The position numbers and the translations under genes are program-made. A model generated the notes under the pieces. That model made no database searches and was not told the origin of the DNA. It worked only from the letters and a program-made list of their open reading frames with translations. Shown in pieces: positions 25,766 through 39,404 of a stretch of DNA of 64,000 nucleotides. The DNA lies in the NCBI GenBank assembly GCA_048158365.1, contig JBLLNL010000012.1. One strand, 5' to 3'. This stretch comes from Azoarcus_F sp048158365. Lineage in GTDB: Bacteria > Pseudomonadota > Gammaproteobacteria > Burkholderiales > Rhodocyclaceae. How positions within the stretch are numbered: position 1 is the first letter of the stretch; each line of letters begins with the position of its first letter.

Positions 25766-27124
25766 TCAGAACGGCACGATGAAGAGCACCTGCGCGTAGG
25801 TGCTGGTGCCACTGCTGCCAATCTGCGTGCCCCCTTGGGCCTCGCTCTTCTTCGGATTGTAGAAACCGATCAGCGGGCTGATGATCAGATTGTCATGAAC
25901 GGTCCACATCGCGTAGATGTCCAGCTCTCGTCCGCTCACGTCGGGCCCGCCGAACACCGTCGCATCCTTGAAATCGAAGTAATTGAGACCGATCTGCAGG
26001 TTTTCGCGCGGGCTCACGCCTAGGCGGACATGATGAATCTTGGCGTCCCGACCGAAGGGACCCGCGTAGTTACCTGCGACCTCACCCTGAAACCAGGTGC
26101 CATAACCTCTGCTGAAACCGAAGAACAGCGGGTCGAAATCGGAACTGTAGTCGGTGTAGCGGTACGCGACTTCGGGGGTCCAACCGACGTCGGCGAACGT
26201 CCACCCGGCCTCGAGATACCAGGCCGTGCCATCCCGCCGGGTCGAGTCGCCCTGATCCTGATCGACGTATTCCCCGGACAGAAACAGGTTCTCGACGCCT
26301 GCGTTGCCCTGGTAGCGAAGACTCCAGGTCTTCTGACCGTCGCGATGCGTGTTGCCGCTGTCGGTCGCGTGTCTCTTGCTGACGCCGAGCCCCTCGATGT
26401 ACGTCACCCCGAAGGTCCCGATCTCGGACACATACTCCACATTCACGCCGGCGAGTTCCATCCGCGCCTGGATGTTGTTGTCCGACTCCAACCAGAAGAT
26501 GTCCGAACGCAAGCCCTCGCCGCCTCCGAGCCGCAGCACTGCGGTCTTGTCGAAGGCCTTGCGCGCCGCCAACCAGTAGGCGCCTCCTCGATCGAAGTTC
26601 GTGCCGAACTCCCGGTCCAGCCCGTCACCCAGATTCAGTGCATCGCCGTTGATCAAAAAACCGTCACCGATGATCAGCTGCTGACGGCCGAACGAGATGT
26701 CGATGCCATCCTGACCGAGCGCCGGCACCAAGGCCCCCGAGCGCCAGCCCAGATAGGCATCCTCCACTGCCGTCCGGCGCTCGTTCCCGGACGTGACACC
26801 ACCCGCATCTCCATCACCCCATGTGCCGGAACTCAGCAGGCTGATCCTGCCGTAAAGGGACGAAGCGTCACCGGTCATCTTGGTTCCGGTGAATCCGTAG
26901 TCTACAAACCCCTCGCGCCACGACCGACTGCCCTCCGATCGGGTGCCGAAGGTCCCGTAACTCTTTTCGCTGTAGAACAGGCCGAACATCGCGATGCCGT
27001 CGAAGTGCAGCTCGTCCCCATCCTTGTTGTAGAGTTCGAATGCACTGGCCGGCATCGCGAAGGCAACCGCGGCAGCTGCGGCCAGGGTGAAACCGGGTTT
27101 GCGTCCCAGGGCGGTGAGTGTCAT
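25766..27124 (-). CDS. Outer-membrane porin (alginate-export-like beta barrel)
   Basis: 452 residues. MTLTALGRKPGFTLAAAAAV...MPASAF is a signal peptide with cleavage after ASA. The rest alternates amphipathic strands with Tyr/Trp girdles (AWYLEAGWTFADVGWTPEVAYRYTD), lacks cysteine and ends in ...LFIVPF, the terminal aromatic that the BAM machinery reads. The pattern SFGRQQLIIGDGFLINGD is like the alginate-export/DUF1302 group of porins. It likely lets amines or related nutrients into the periplasm. The long frame upstream to 27610 is spurious because the signal peptide marks the start at 27124. Its promoter carries the same tandem repeats as qhpA. Confidence 0.88.
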   Translation of the reverse strand: MTLTALGRKPGFTLAAAAAVAFAMPASAFELYNKDGDELHFDGIAMFGLFYSEKSYGTFGTRSEGSRSWREGFVDYGFTGTKMTGDASSLYGRISLLSSGTWGDGDAGGVTSGNERRTAVEDAYLGWRSGALVPALGQDGIDISFGRQQLIIGDGFLINGDALNLGDGLDREFGTNFDRGGAYWLAARKAFDKTAVLRLGGGEGLRSDIFWLESDNNIQARMELAGVNVEYVSEIGTFGVTYIEGLGVSKRHATDSGNTHRDGQKTWSLRYQGNAGVENLFLSGEYVDQDQGDSTRRDGTAWYLEAGWTFADVGWTPEVAYRYTDYSSDFDPLFFGFSRGYGTWFQGEVAGNYAGPFGRDAKIHHVRLGVSPRENLQIGLNYFDFKDATVFGGPDVSGRELDIYAMWTVHDNLIISPLIGFYNPKKSEAQGGTQIGSSGTSTYAQVLFIVPF

Positions 27125-27146
27125 CGGCGTGATTCCTTTGAGCGGA

Positions 27147-27161
27147 CCGACCCTTGGTCGG
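27147..27161 (-). promoter_or_regulatory. Short hairpin in the porin leader
   Basis: CCGACC-CTT-GGTCGG reads as a 6-bp stem in the porin 5' untranslated region, about 25 bases before the start codon. It might affect stability or translation of the mRNA; no known element was recognised. Confidence 0.3.
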
Positions 27162-27226
27162 GGCAGTCTCGTGGTTTGGATCCGGTAGTGGGTCCGAATG
27201 TAGAGGGCGCTTGTAAACCAGCTTTG

Positions 27227-27256
27227 CGCCGGATGTGCCGAATTGTGCGGAGTTGT
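27227..27256 (-). promoter_or_regulatory. Tandem 10-bp repeats upstream of the porin operon (probable response-regulator operator)
   Basis: Read on the minus strand from 27256, three 10-base units follow each other: ACAACTCCGC, ACAATTCGGC, ACATCCGGCG. The first 15 bases differ from the matching stretch in front of qhpA (34641-34655) at only two positions. Repeats with about one helical turn spacing are what OmpR-family regulators bind, and such a regulator is encoded between the two sites. A TTTACA follows one more turn downstream, as at qhpA. Confidence 0.6.
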
Positions 27257-27320
27257 AATGGTCGCACTACAGATCTGCGACCAGCCGCCGGGAAACGGCC
27301 AGCGGCAGCCCTGCCGGCTC

Positions 27321-33692
<6,372 letters not shown>

Positions 33693-33747
33693 GCGCGCCC
33701 CTCCTCGATCCTTCGACGTCACGGGCCATGTGTCGCGCACGCACGGG

Positions 33748-34482
33748 CTAGCGCGGCTCGCCGGCGAAGATGTAACCGGCGCCGTGGGCGGTCAGAATCA
33801 GTCGCGGGTCGGCGGGGTTGTCGTCGAGCTTACGGCGCAGGCGGCCGATCAGCACGTCCACCGTGCGATCGTTGGGCGTCCACTCCCGATCGTGGATGGC
33901 GTCCATCAACTGGTCGCGCGAAAGCACCTGACCGGCGTGCGTGACCAGGGTCTGCAGCAGCTTGAACTCGCCCTGCGGCAGACGTTCGCAATGTCCGTCG
34001 GGCGACGTGAGCTGACGCTTGTAAGCATCGAGCCGCCAGCCCTCGAAGCGCCAGCACGCGTTCTCGGACGCATGCCGTTCGGCACTGCGGGAGTCGGCCA
34101 CGCGCCACAACAGGTTCTTCGCGCGGACCAGCAGTTCGCGCGGATTGAACGGTTTGGTCACGTAGTCGTCGGCACCGAGCTCGAGCCCGACGATCCGGTC
34201 GATCTCGTCGCCCTTGGACGTGACCAGGATGATGCCCACCCTGGAGGCTGCACGGAGTTCCCGCGTCAGGGTCAGGCCATCCTTGCCCGGCAGGTTGATG
34301 TCCAGCAGCACGAGGTCGATGGCCTCGTCCGTAATCCGGTGCAACAGGTCGTCGGCCTGCTCGGATTCGCTGACCCGATAACCCTCCCGCTGGAAGTAGC
34401 TGACCAGCAGGGATCTCGACGCGGGTTCGTCTTCGACGACCATGATGTGCGGTGCGACGCGGGCATTGTGCTCTTGAGCCAT
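33748..34482 (-). CDS. OmpR-family response regulator
   Basis: 244 residues. The receiver domain (about 1-125) has the acidic pocket VVEDEP, the phosphorylated aspartate in LLDINLPGKDG, the switch threonine/serine VTSKGD and the lysine in YVTKPF. The DNA-binding winged helix fills 140-244 (LPQGEFKLLQTLVTHAGQVLSRDQL ... VDVLIGRLRRKL). ATG 34482 follows AGGAGACTATCGAA; longer frames upstream lack a receiver fold. It lies divergently from qhpA and directly before the hybrid sensor gene, so the pair most likely controls qhpA and the porin operon. It replaces the AraC-type QhpR known from Paracoccus. Confidence 0.93.
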   Translation of the reverse strand: MAQEHNARVAPHIMVVEDEPASRSLLVSYFQREGYRVSESEQADDLLHRITDEAIDLVLLDINLPGKDGLTLTRELRAASRVGIILVTSKGDEIDRIVGLELGADDYVTKPFNPRELLVRAKNLLWRVADSRSAERHASENACWRFEGWRLDAYKRQLTSPDGHCERLPQGEFKLLQTLVTHAGQVLSRDQLMDAIHDREWTPNDRTVDVLIGRLRRKLDDNPADPRLILTAHGAGYIFAGEPR

Positions 34483-34640
34483 TTCGATAGTCTCCTGCCG
34501 GGCTGCTAACCTCCTGTGCAGATTGCGGGGCACAGGGCCAATCATGTCCGAAAAGCCAGCCATCGATCAACCTGGCCCGCGACCCGGGGCCGCGCGAGGG
34601 GTCGCAGCGGGCGGGCGTACCCGAGCCGTTACATAAGAGC

Positions 34641-34690
34641 ACAACTTCGCACAAATCGCGTCAACTTCATTTACAGCGCGCCTGTAACTT
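34641..34690 (+). promoter_or_regulatory. qhpA promoter region with tandem 10-bp repeats and a palindrome
   Basis: Four 10-base units run in register: ACAACTTCGC (34641), ACAAATCGCG, TCAACTTCAT, TTACAGCGCG. The first two match the porin upstream repeats closely. The last overlaps a perfect inverted repeat TTACAG-CGCGC-CTGTAA (34671-34687). TAACTT at 34685-34690 could serve as a poor -10 box, which would put the repeats over the -35 region, as in activator-dependent promoters. The 306-base gap 34483-34788 otherwise shows nothing I can name. Confidence 0.6.
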
Positions 34691-34788
34691 GGCGGACATG
34701 CTCAGCGGGCCCGCGCCGCGCAATCGCGTCGTGCCGAGCCGCGCCGAGCCGGTACTGCACCTCACCTTGGGAAGGAGTGACGGCTTTG

Positions 34789-36366
34789 ATGAACGACTAC
34801 TCTATCCGCGCGATCCTTCGGGCGGGCGCACTGGTCCTGACAAGCCTGTTGGCGAGTCCCGCGGTCTCCGCGCAGCCGGATGGCGCGAACATCGTCCGCA
34901 GCTACTGCCTCGGCTGCCATACCGAACAGGACGGCAAGTTCTCCAGAATCGCCGACCAGCGTAAGAGCCCCGAAGGCTGGCACATGACGCTGAACCGCAT
35001 GGAGCACCGCCGCGCGGTCAACCTGCCCCTGGAACACAAGCGCACGCTGATCAAGCATCTCGCGGACACGCAAGGCCTCGCACCGGCCGAGGCGGCACCG
35101 TATCGTTACCTCCTGGAGCAGGACACCAACATCGTCGAAGACACCCCCGAACCCTATGTCGAGATGTGCGCGCGCTGTCACTCGAGCGCGCGTTTCGGGC
35201 TGCAGCGACGCACCGAGGACGAGTGGCGGCTGCTCGTCCATTTCCATCTGGGTCAGCATCCCACGCTCGAACTACATGCCCTTTCGCGCGATCGGCCGTG
35301 GTTACAGCTCGCGCTGTCCGAGATCGTCCCGCAACTGGCGGCCGACTACCCGCTTGAAAGCGCGGCCTGGCAGACATGGCAGCGAACCGCGAAACCGCAG
35401 TTGGGCGGACAGTGGCGCCTGATCGGCTATGTTCCGGGCAAGGGCGAGTTCGACGCCCGCATGAACGCATCCGCCACCGCGCCGGACCGCTTCCGGTTGA
35501 GCGTAGACGGACGCTACGCCGACGGGACACCGCTGCGGGGTGAAGGCAGCGCGACCGTGTTCACTGGGTACGAATGGCGCGCCGATCTCAACCTGGACGG
35601 CATGCGGATGAGGCAGGTCATGGCCGCCTCGCCGGGGGGCGTCGAGCTGAGCGGGCGCATGTTCATGCGCGACGCCAACGAGATCGGCGGCACCGCACGT
35701 GCAGTCAAGGAGGGCACCGGCAGCCAGGTCGTCGCGGTCATGCCCTCCCACCTGCGCATCGGAGAAACCGCCACGATCACCATCGTCGGCAGCCATCTGA
35801 GCGGCCGAGTCACGCTCGGCGAAGGCGTGCAGATCGTCGAGGAGGTCTCACGCAGCACCGACCGGGTCACGGTCAGGGCACGGGCTTCGGGCACGGCCGG
35901 CCTGCGCGACGTCGCGGTCGGACGGGCTCGCGGCAGCGACATGCTGGCCGTCTATGATCGAGTCGCAAGGCTTCAGGTGTCGCCCGAAAATGCGATCGCG
36001 CGGATCGGCGGTCCGGGCGATGCGCAGATGGAGAAGGTGCGCGTCACGTATCGTGCGATCGCTTATGCCGTCGGCCCGAACGGGCAGGACGAGCTGCGCC
36101 TGGGGTACATGCCGGTCGAATGGGCGCTCGAACCGGCTGACGACGATGCTGCCGCGGCGAAGGACCACATACTCGCCGGCAGCATCGACACCAATGGCGT
36201 ATTCACGCCGGGTGATGCCGGTCCCAACCCCGCGCGTTCCATGTCGGGGAGCAATACCGGCCGCCTGGCCGTTGTCGCCAGACTCGCAAGTGATCCCGAA
36301 CCCGTGGAAGGCCGTGCGACCCTGCTGGTCGCGGTGCCCGATTTCGTTCGGCGAGTGCTCGATTGA
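34789..36366 (+). CDS. qhpA: Quinohemoprotein amine dehydrogenase alpha subunit (dihaem)
   Basis: 525 residues. A signal peptide ends near VSA-Q29, so the subunit is periplasmic. Two haem c attachment sites follow: Cys40-Cys43-His44 (CLGCH) and Cys127-Cys130-His131 (CARCH). The rest holds beta-rich domains (GATITIVGSHLSGRVTLGEG-like Ig segments) as in the four-domain alpha subunit of the Pseudomonas and Paracoccus enzymes. The complex oxidises primary amines to aldehydes and ammonia, passing electrons from the gamma-subunit quinone through the two haems. ATG 34789 follows GGGAAGGAGTGA. First gene of the qhp operon. Confidence 0.95.
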   Translation: MNDYSIRAILRAGALVLTSLLASPAVSAQPDGANIVRSYCLGCHTEQDGKFSRIADQRKSPEGWHMTLNRMEHRRAVNLPLEHKRTLIKHLADTQGLAPAEAAPYRYLLEQDTNIVEDTPEPYVEMCARCHSSARFGLQRRTEDEWRLLVHFHLGQHPTLELHALSRDRPWLQLALSEIVPQLAADYPLESAAWQTWQRTAKPQLGGQWRLIGYVPGKGEFDARMNASATAPDRFRLSVDGRYADGTPLRGEGSATVFTGYEWRADLNLDGMRMRQVMAASPGGVELSGRMFMRDANEIGGTARAVKEGTGSQVVAVMPSHLRIGETATITIVGSHLSGRVTLGEGVQIVEEVSRSTDRVTVRARASGTAGLRDVAVGRARGSDMLAVYDRVARLQVSPENAIARIGGPGDAQMEKVRVTYRAIAYAVGPNGQDELRLGYMPVEWALEPADDDAAAAKDHILAGSIDTNGVFTPGDAGPNPARSMSGSNTGRLAVVARLASDPEPVEGRATLLVAVPDFVRRVLD

Positions 36367-36404
36367 GCGCCTGCGACAAACATGACCAACCCCGGGAGAC
36401 CCAA

Positions 36405-37838
36405 ATGGCAGTGATGAACCTGGTGCGACCGAACCTGAACCGCGTCGACGTGGGTGCGCGCAGGATGCTGTTCCACGTGCCGAGCAGCGGCCTGTTCGAA
36501 CTCGACGATCTCGCCGGGGACTTGCTCGAACTGTTCGACCGCCATGCGGCACTGACCCCCGAGATGGCCCAGGCGGCACTCGCCGATCGCTATTCCGCCG
36601 AGGCTGTGTCCGAAACCATCGAAGAGCTGCGTTCGCTCGAGCTCATCACCGACCACGACGTCGCTGTCCGGATCAACCTCGCGCCGCAGGCGATCACCCG
36701 GTTTCCGTTGACCACGGTGGTGCTGAACGTCAATACCGGCTGCAACCTGAGCTGCACCTATTGCTACAAGGAGGATCTCGCGACACCGGCGCGTGGCCGC
36801 AAGATGGCCTACGACACCGCAATCAAGTCCATCGAGATGCTGCTGCGTGAGTCTCCCGACCAGGCCCGCTACAACGTCGTCTTCTTCGGGGGCGAACCAC
36901 TGACCAGCATGGACCTGATCCGCGATGTCGTGGCCTATTGCGAACCGCGTTTCGCGCGACATGGCGCCGCGGTCGACTTCACGCTGACGACGAACGCGAC
37001 GATGCTCGACGAGACCATCGTCGACTGGCTCAACGCCCACCGCTTCGGCCTGACCGTGTCGATGGACGGCCCGAAGGCCCTGCATGATCGCAACCGTAAG
37101 ACGGTGGGCGGCCACGGCACCTATGACGTCGTGCGCCGCAAGGTCGAGATGCTGCTGTCGCGCTACACTGCGCGCCCGGTCGGTTGCCGCGTGACGCTGA
37201 CCCAAGGCGCGACCGATGTCGAGCGCATCTTCGACCATCTGCAGGGCGAGATCGGTTTTCACGAAGTCGGTTTCGGGCCGGTCACATCGAGCGAGATCAC
37301 CACGTTCAATCTTCCGCCGGACGAACTGGGCGAAGTCTTCGCAGGGTTGAAGCGGCTCGGACAGCGCTATCTGGACAACGCACTGCGTGGTCGCAACTTC
37401 GGTTTCGGCAACATGCACCAGCTGCTCACGGACATGCACGAAGGCAACCGCAAGCAGCTGCCCTGCGGCGCGGGCGTCGGTCTGCTGGCAGTGGACGGCA
37501 ATGGCGGCCTCAACCTGTGCCATCGCTTCACGGGTTCCGACATGCCGCTGTTCGGAGACGTCGACAAGGGCATCGATCGCCCCCTGCTGGCCGCGTTCGT
37601 CGAACAGCGCCTGGACCGCAGCGGGACCGGTTGCGAAACATGTCGCATACGCAACATCTGCTCGGGCGGCTGCTACCACGAGAGCTATGCGAAGTACGGG
37701 GATGCGGCCCATCCGTCCTATCACTACTGCGATCTGTTACGCGACTGGGTCGATTTCGGCATCGAAGTCTATGCGCGAATCATCACCGAAAATCCTGGAT
37801 TCTTCGCAGCACACGTTTCTCCGAGGAGGAGTGCCTGA
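36405..37838 (+). CDS. qhpD: Radical SAM peptide-crosslinking enzyme of amine dehydrogenase maturation
   Basis: 477 residues, almost the length known for QhpD. Cys113, Cys117 and Cys120 (CNLSCTYC) bind the radical SAM cluster; FFGGEP follows. The N-terminal 90 residues (LFHVPSSGLFELDDLAGDLL) look like a peptide-recognition domain. The SPASM region bears CGAGVG, LCHRF and CETCRIRNICSGGC for extra clusters. QhpD makes the Cys-Asp/Glu thioether bridges inside the gamma subunit in the cytoplasm. ATG 36405, with GGGAG upstream, is preferred over a TTG at 36363 overlapping the qhpA stop. Confidence 0.95.
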   Translation: MAVMNLVRPNLNRVDVGARRMLFHVPSSGLFELDDLAGDLLELFDRHAALTPEMAQAALADRYSAEAVSETIEELRSLELITDHDVAVRINLAPQAITRFPLTTVVLNVNTGCNLSCTYCYKEDLATPARGRKMAYDTAIKSIEMLLRESPDQARYNVVFFGGEPLTSMDLIRDVVAYCEPRFARHGAAVDFTLTTNATMLDETIVDWLNAHRFGLTVSMDGPKALHDRNRKTVGGHGTYDVVRRKVEMLLSRYTARPVGCRVTLTQGATDVERIFDHLQGEIGFHEVGFGPVTSSEITTFNLPPDELGEVFAGLKRLGQRYLDNALRGRNFGFGNMHQLLTDMHEGNRKQLPCGAGVGLLAVDGNGGLNLCHRFTGSDMPLFGDVDKGIDRPLLAAFVEQRLDRSGTGCETCRIRNICSGGCYHESYAKYGDAAHPSYHYCDLLRDWVDFGIEVYARIITENPGFFAAHVSPRRSA

Positions 37839-38162
37839 ATGAAACATCTCAAATCCCTGAACAAGAAGGCAAGACTCATGGAGGAGGCCGTCAGTCCGGC
37901 CGAACTCGAAGAGGTCGTAGCCATGCAGACCGTGGTCGGGTGCACCGCGACCGTCGACCCGGGCTGGGAGATCGACGCCTTCGGCGGCATGGGATCGCTC
38001 TGCCAGCCGATGGAGGCCGATCTGTACGGTTGCGCGGATTCATGTTGGTGGCCGGCGCAGGTGCCCGACACGATGAGCAGCCATCCGGACTGGGGCAAAG
38101 GTGCAGACGACGCGATGCGCGACTGGCGCAAGCTCGACGGCATTTTCGAAGACAACGACTGA
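37839..38162 (+). CDS. qhpC: Quinohemoprotein amine dehydrogenase gamma subunit precursor (CTQ-bearing peptide)
   Basis: 107 residues. Removing a 28-residue leader places every key residue of the Pseudomonas putida mature numbering exactly: Cys7-Glu16, Cys27-Asp33 and Cys41-Asp49 for the three thioether bridges, and Cys37 with Trp43 for cysteine tryptophylquinone (precursor Cys35, Glu44, Cys55, Asp61, Cys69, Asp77, Cys65, Trp71). The leader MKHLKSLNKKARLMEEAVSP is charged and not a Sec signal, so export needs the dedicated ABC transporter. The start follows the qhpD stop directly and has the strongest ribosome binding site of the operon (GAGGAGG). Confidence 0.97.
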   Translation: MKHLKSLNKKARLMEEAVSPAELEEVVAMQTVVGCTATVDPGWEIDAFGGMGSLCQPMEADLYGCADSCWWPAQVPDTMSSHPDWGKGADDAMRDWRKLDGIFEDND

Positions 38163-38177
38163 CGGGGAGCGGTCCAC

Positions 38178-39311
38178 ATGACTCTGAAGAACCTGTTTGG
38201 ATCGGCCGGTCTGTGCGGTGCCGCAGCCGTCATGGTGCTGACCGCCGGCTGCGCCGGCACGGGCACAGGCTCGCGCGCCGGCGCGGGCGAGGAATATCTA
38301 CTCACCGTGACGCGGCCGGGCCAGTTGCATGTGATGGACATGCGCACGAACACGCTCCTTCGCAGCTGCGACATCCCCGGCAATTTCGGCTCCGGAGCGA
38401 TGGCCGTGTCTCCAGACGGACGACACGCATACGTCCTGAGCAACATGTGGGAGGACGTCTACGGTTTCGACATCCGCAGCTGCGAGATCGTGTTCTCCGC
38501 AGCACAGTCGACCAAGGACGTGAAGGTCAAGACCTTCCAGTCGATTGCGGTCAGCGCAGACGGCCGGGAGCTCTACACGGTGCAGAACCCGGTCCGTCAT
38601 CACACGGATCGCATGGAGGTGTTGCAACCTCAACTGGCCGTGTTCAACATCGCGGACGGACGCGATGCGAAACCGGTGCGGACCTTCCCGGTCAGTCGCC
38701 GCATCACCAAGATCGCGGCGACCGCGACCGGAGAGGTCATTCTGGGCGGTGCAGATGTGGAGGCGATCGATGCGAAAACGGGTGCGGTGCGCACCGTCAC
38801 TCCGCTTGCCAACTGGGACCGCGGGCCCCTGTGGCTGCCTCCGGACGCGTTCGCGATGCACTCTCAGGGCGAACACGTGAACGAATACATCATGCCCTAC
38901 GTGACCGCCAAGTTCGACAGCGAGGAGTGGGATTTCGACACGGCGGAATGGTGGTGGGGCATGAGTCGGGTAGATCTCAACACCGGCAAGGCGGTGCAGA
39001 TGGAGATAATACCGTTCGAGTTCATCATCTTCACGTTCGTCTCAGATCCGAACGATCCCGATATTCTTTACGGGGCCTTCAACACCCTTTCCAAGCACGA
39101 CATCGCGAAGAAGGAGACGCTGCAGGTCGTACCACTGCCGCACACCTATTACAGTGTGAACATCTCCGGCGACGGCAAGACCCTGTACGTGGGTGGCGCC
39201 GCGAGTGTCATATCGATACACGATTCTGACACGCTCGAGAAGACCGCCGAGATCGTACTGCCGGGTGACATGTCCACCGCCGATCTACGGGTGGCAAGAT
39301 TCCGCAACTGA
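38178..39311 (+). CDS. qhpB: Quinohemoprotein amine dehydrogenase beta subunit (beta propeller)
   Basis: 377 residues. After the signal region the chain shows repeated propeller blades (LHVMDMRTNTLLRSCDIP, MAVSPDGRHAYVLSN, TIYVGG-like SGDGKTLYVGG), matching the seven-bladed beta subunit that helps hold the gamma peptide. The signal sequence ends LTAGC at residues 21-25, a good lipobox, so this copy may be a lipoprotein tethered to a membrane instead of freely periplasmic. GGGGAG lies upstream of the ATG. It is the last structural gene before an intrinsic terminator. Confidence 0.93.
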   Translation: MTLKNLFGSAGLCGAAAVMVLTAGCAGTGTGSRAGAGEEYLLTVTRPGQLHVMDMRTNTLLRSCDIPGNFGSGAMAVSPDGRHAYVLSNMWEDVYGFDIRSCEIVFSAAQSTKDVKVKTFQSIAVSADGRELYTVQNPVRHHTDRMEVLQPQLAVFNIADGRDAKPVRTFPVSRRITKIAATATGEVILGGADVEAIDAKTGAVRTVTPLANWDRGPLWLPPDAFAMHSQGEHVNEYIMPYVTAKFDSEEWDFDTAEWWWGMSRVDLNTGKAVQMEIIPFEFIIFTFVSDPNDPDILYGAFNTLSKHDIAKKETLQVVPLPHTYYSVNISGDGKTLYVGGAASVISIHDSDTLEKTAEIVLPGDMSTADLRVARFRN

Positions 39312-39339
39312 GCCTTCGCAGGAACGTCGTGTGATTGGA

Positions 39340-39365
39340 GGTGCCGCACGGCACCTTCTTTTTTT
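39340..39365 (+). terminator. Intrinsic terminator inside the qhp cluster
   Basis: AGGTGCCG (39340-39347), a short loop, CGGCACCT (39350-39357), then TCTTTTTT: a GC stem with a clear T-run, 29 bases after the qhpB stop. It separates the structural genes and qhpD from the export and processing genes qhpF, qhpE and qhpG. Confidence 0.85.
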
Positions 39366-39404
39366 GATGGATAATGAGCCGCATTCAGGCCGCAAGGAAC
39401 AGGC

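Noticed and set aside
36363..36404. TTG start of qhpD overlapping the qhpA stop
   Set aside because: ATG 36405 has a ribosome binding site and gives 477 residues, matching known QhpD length.
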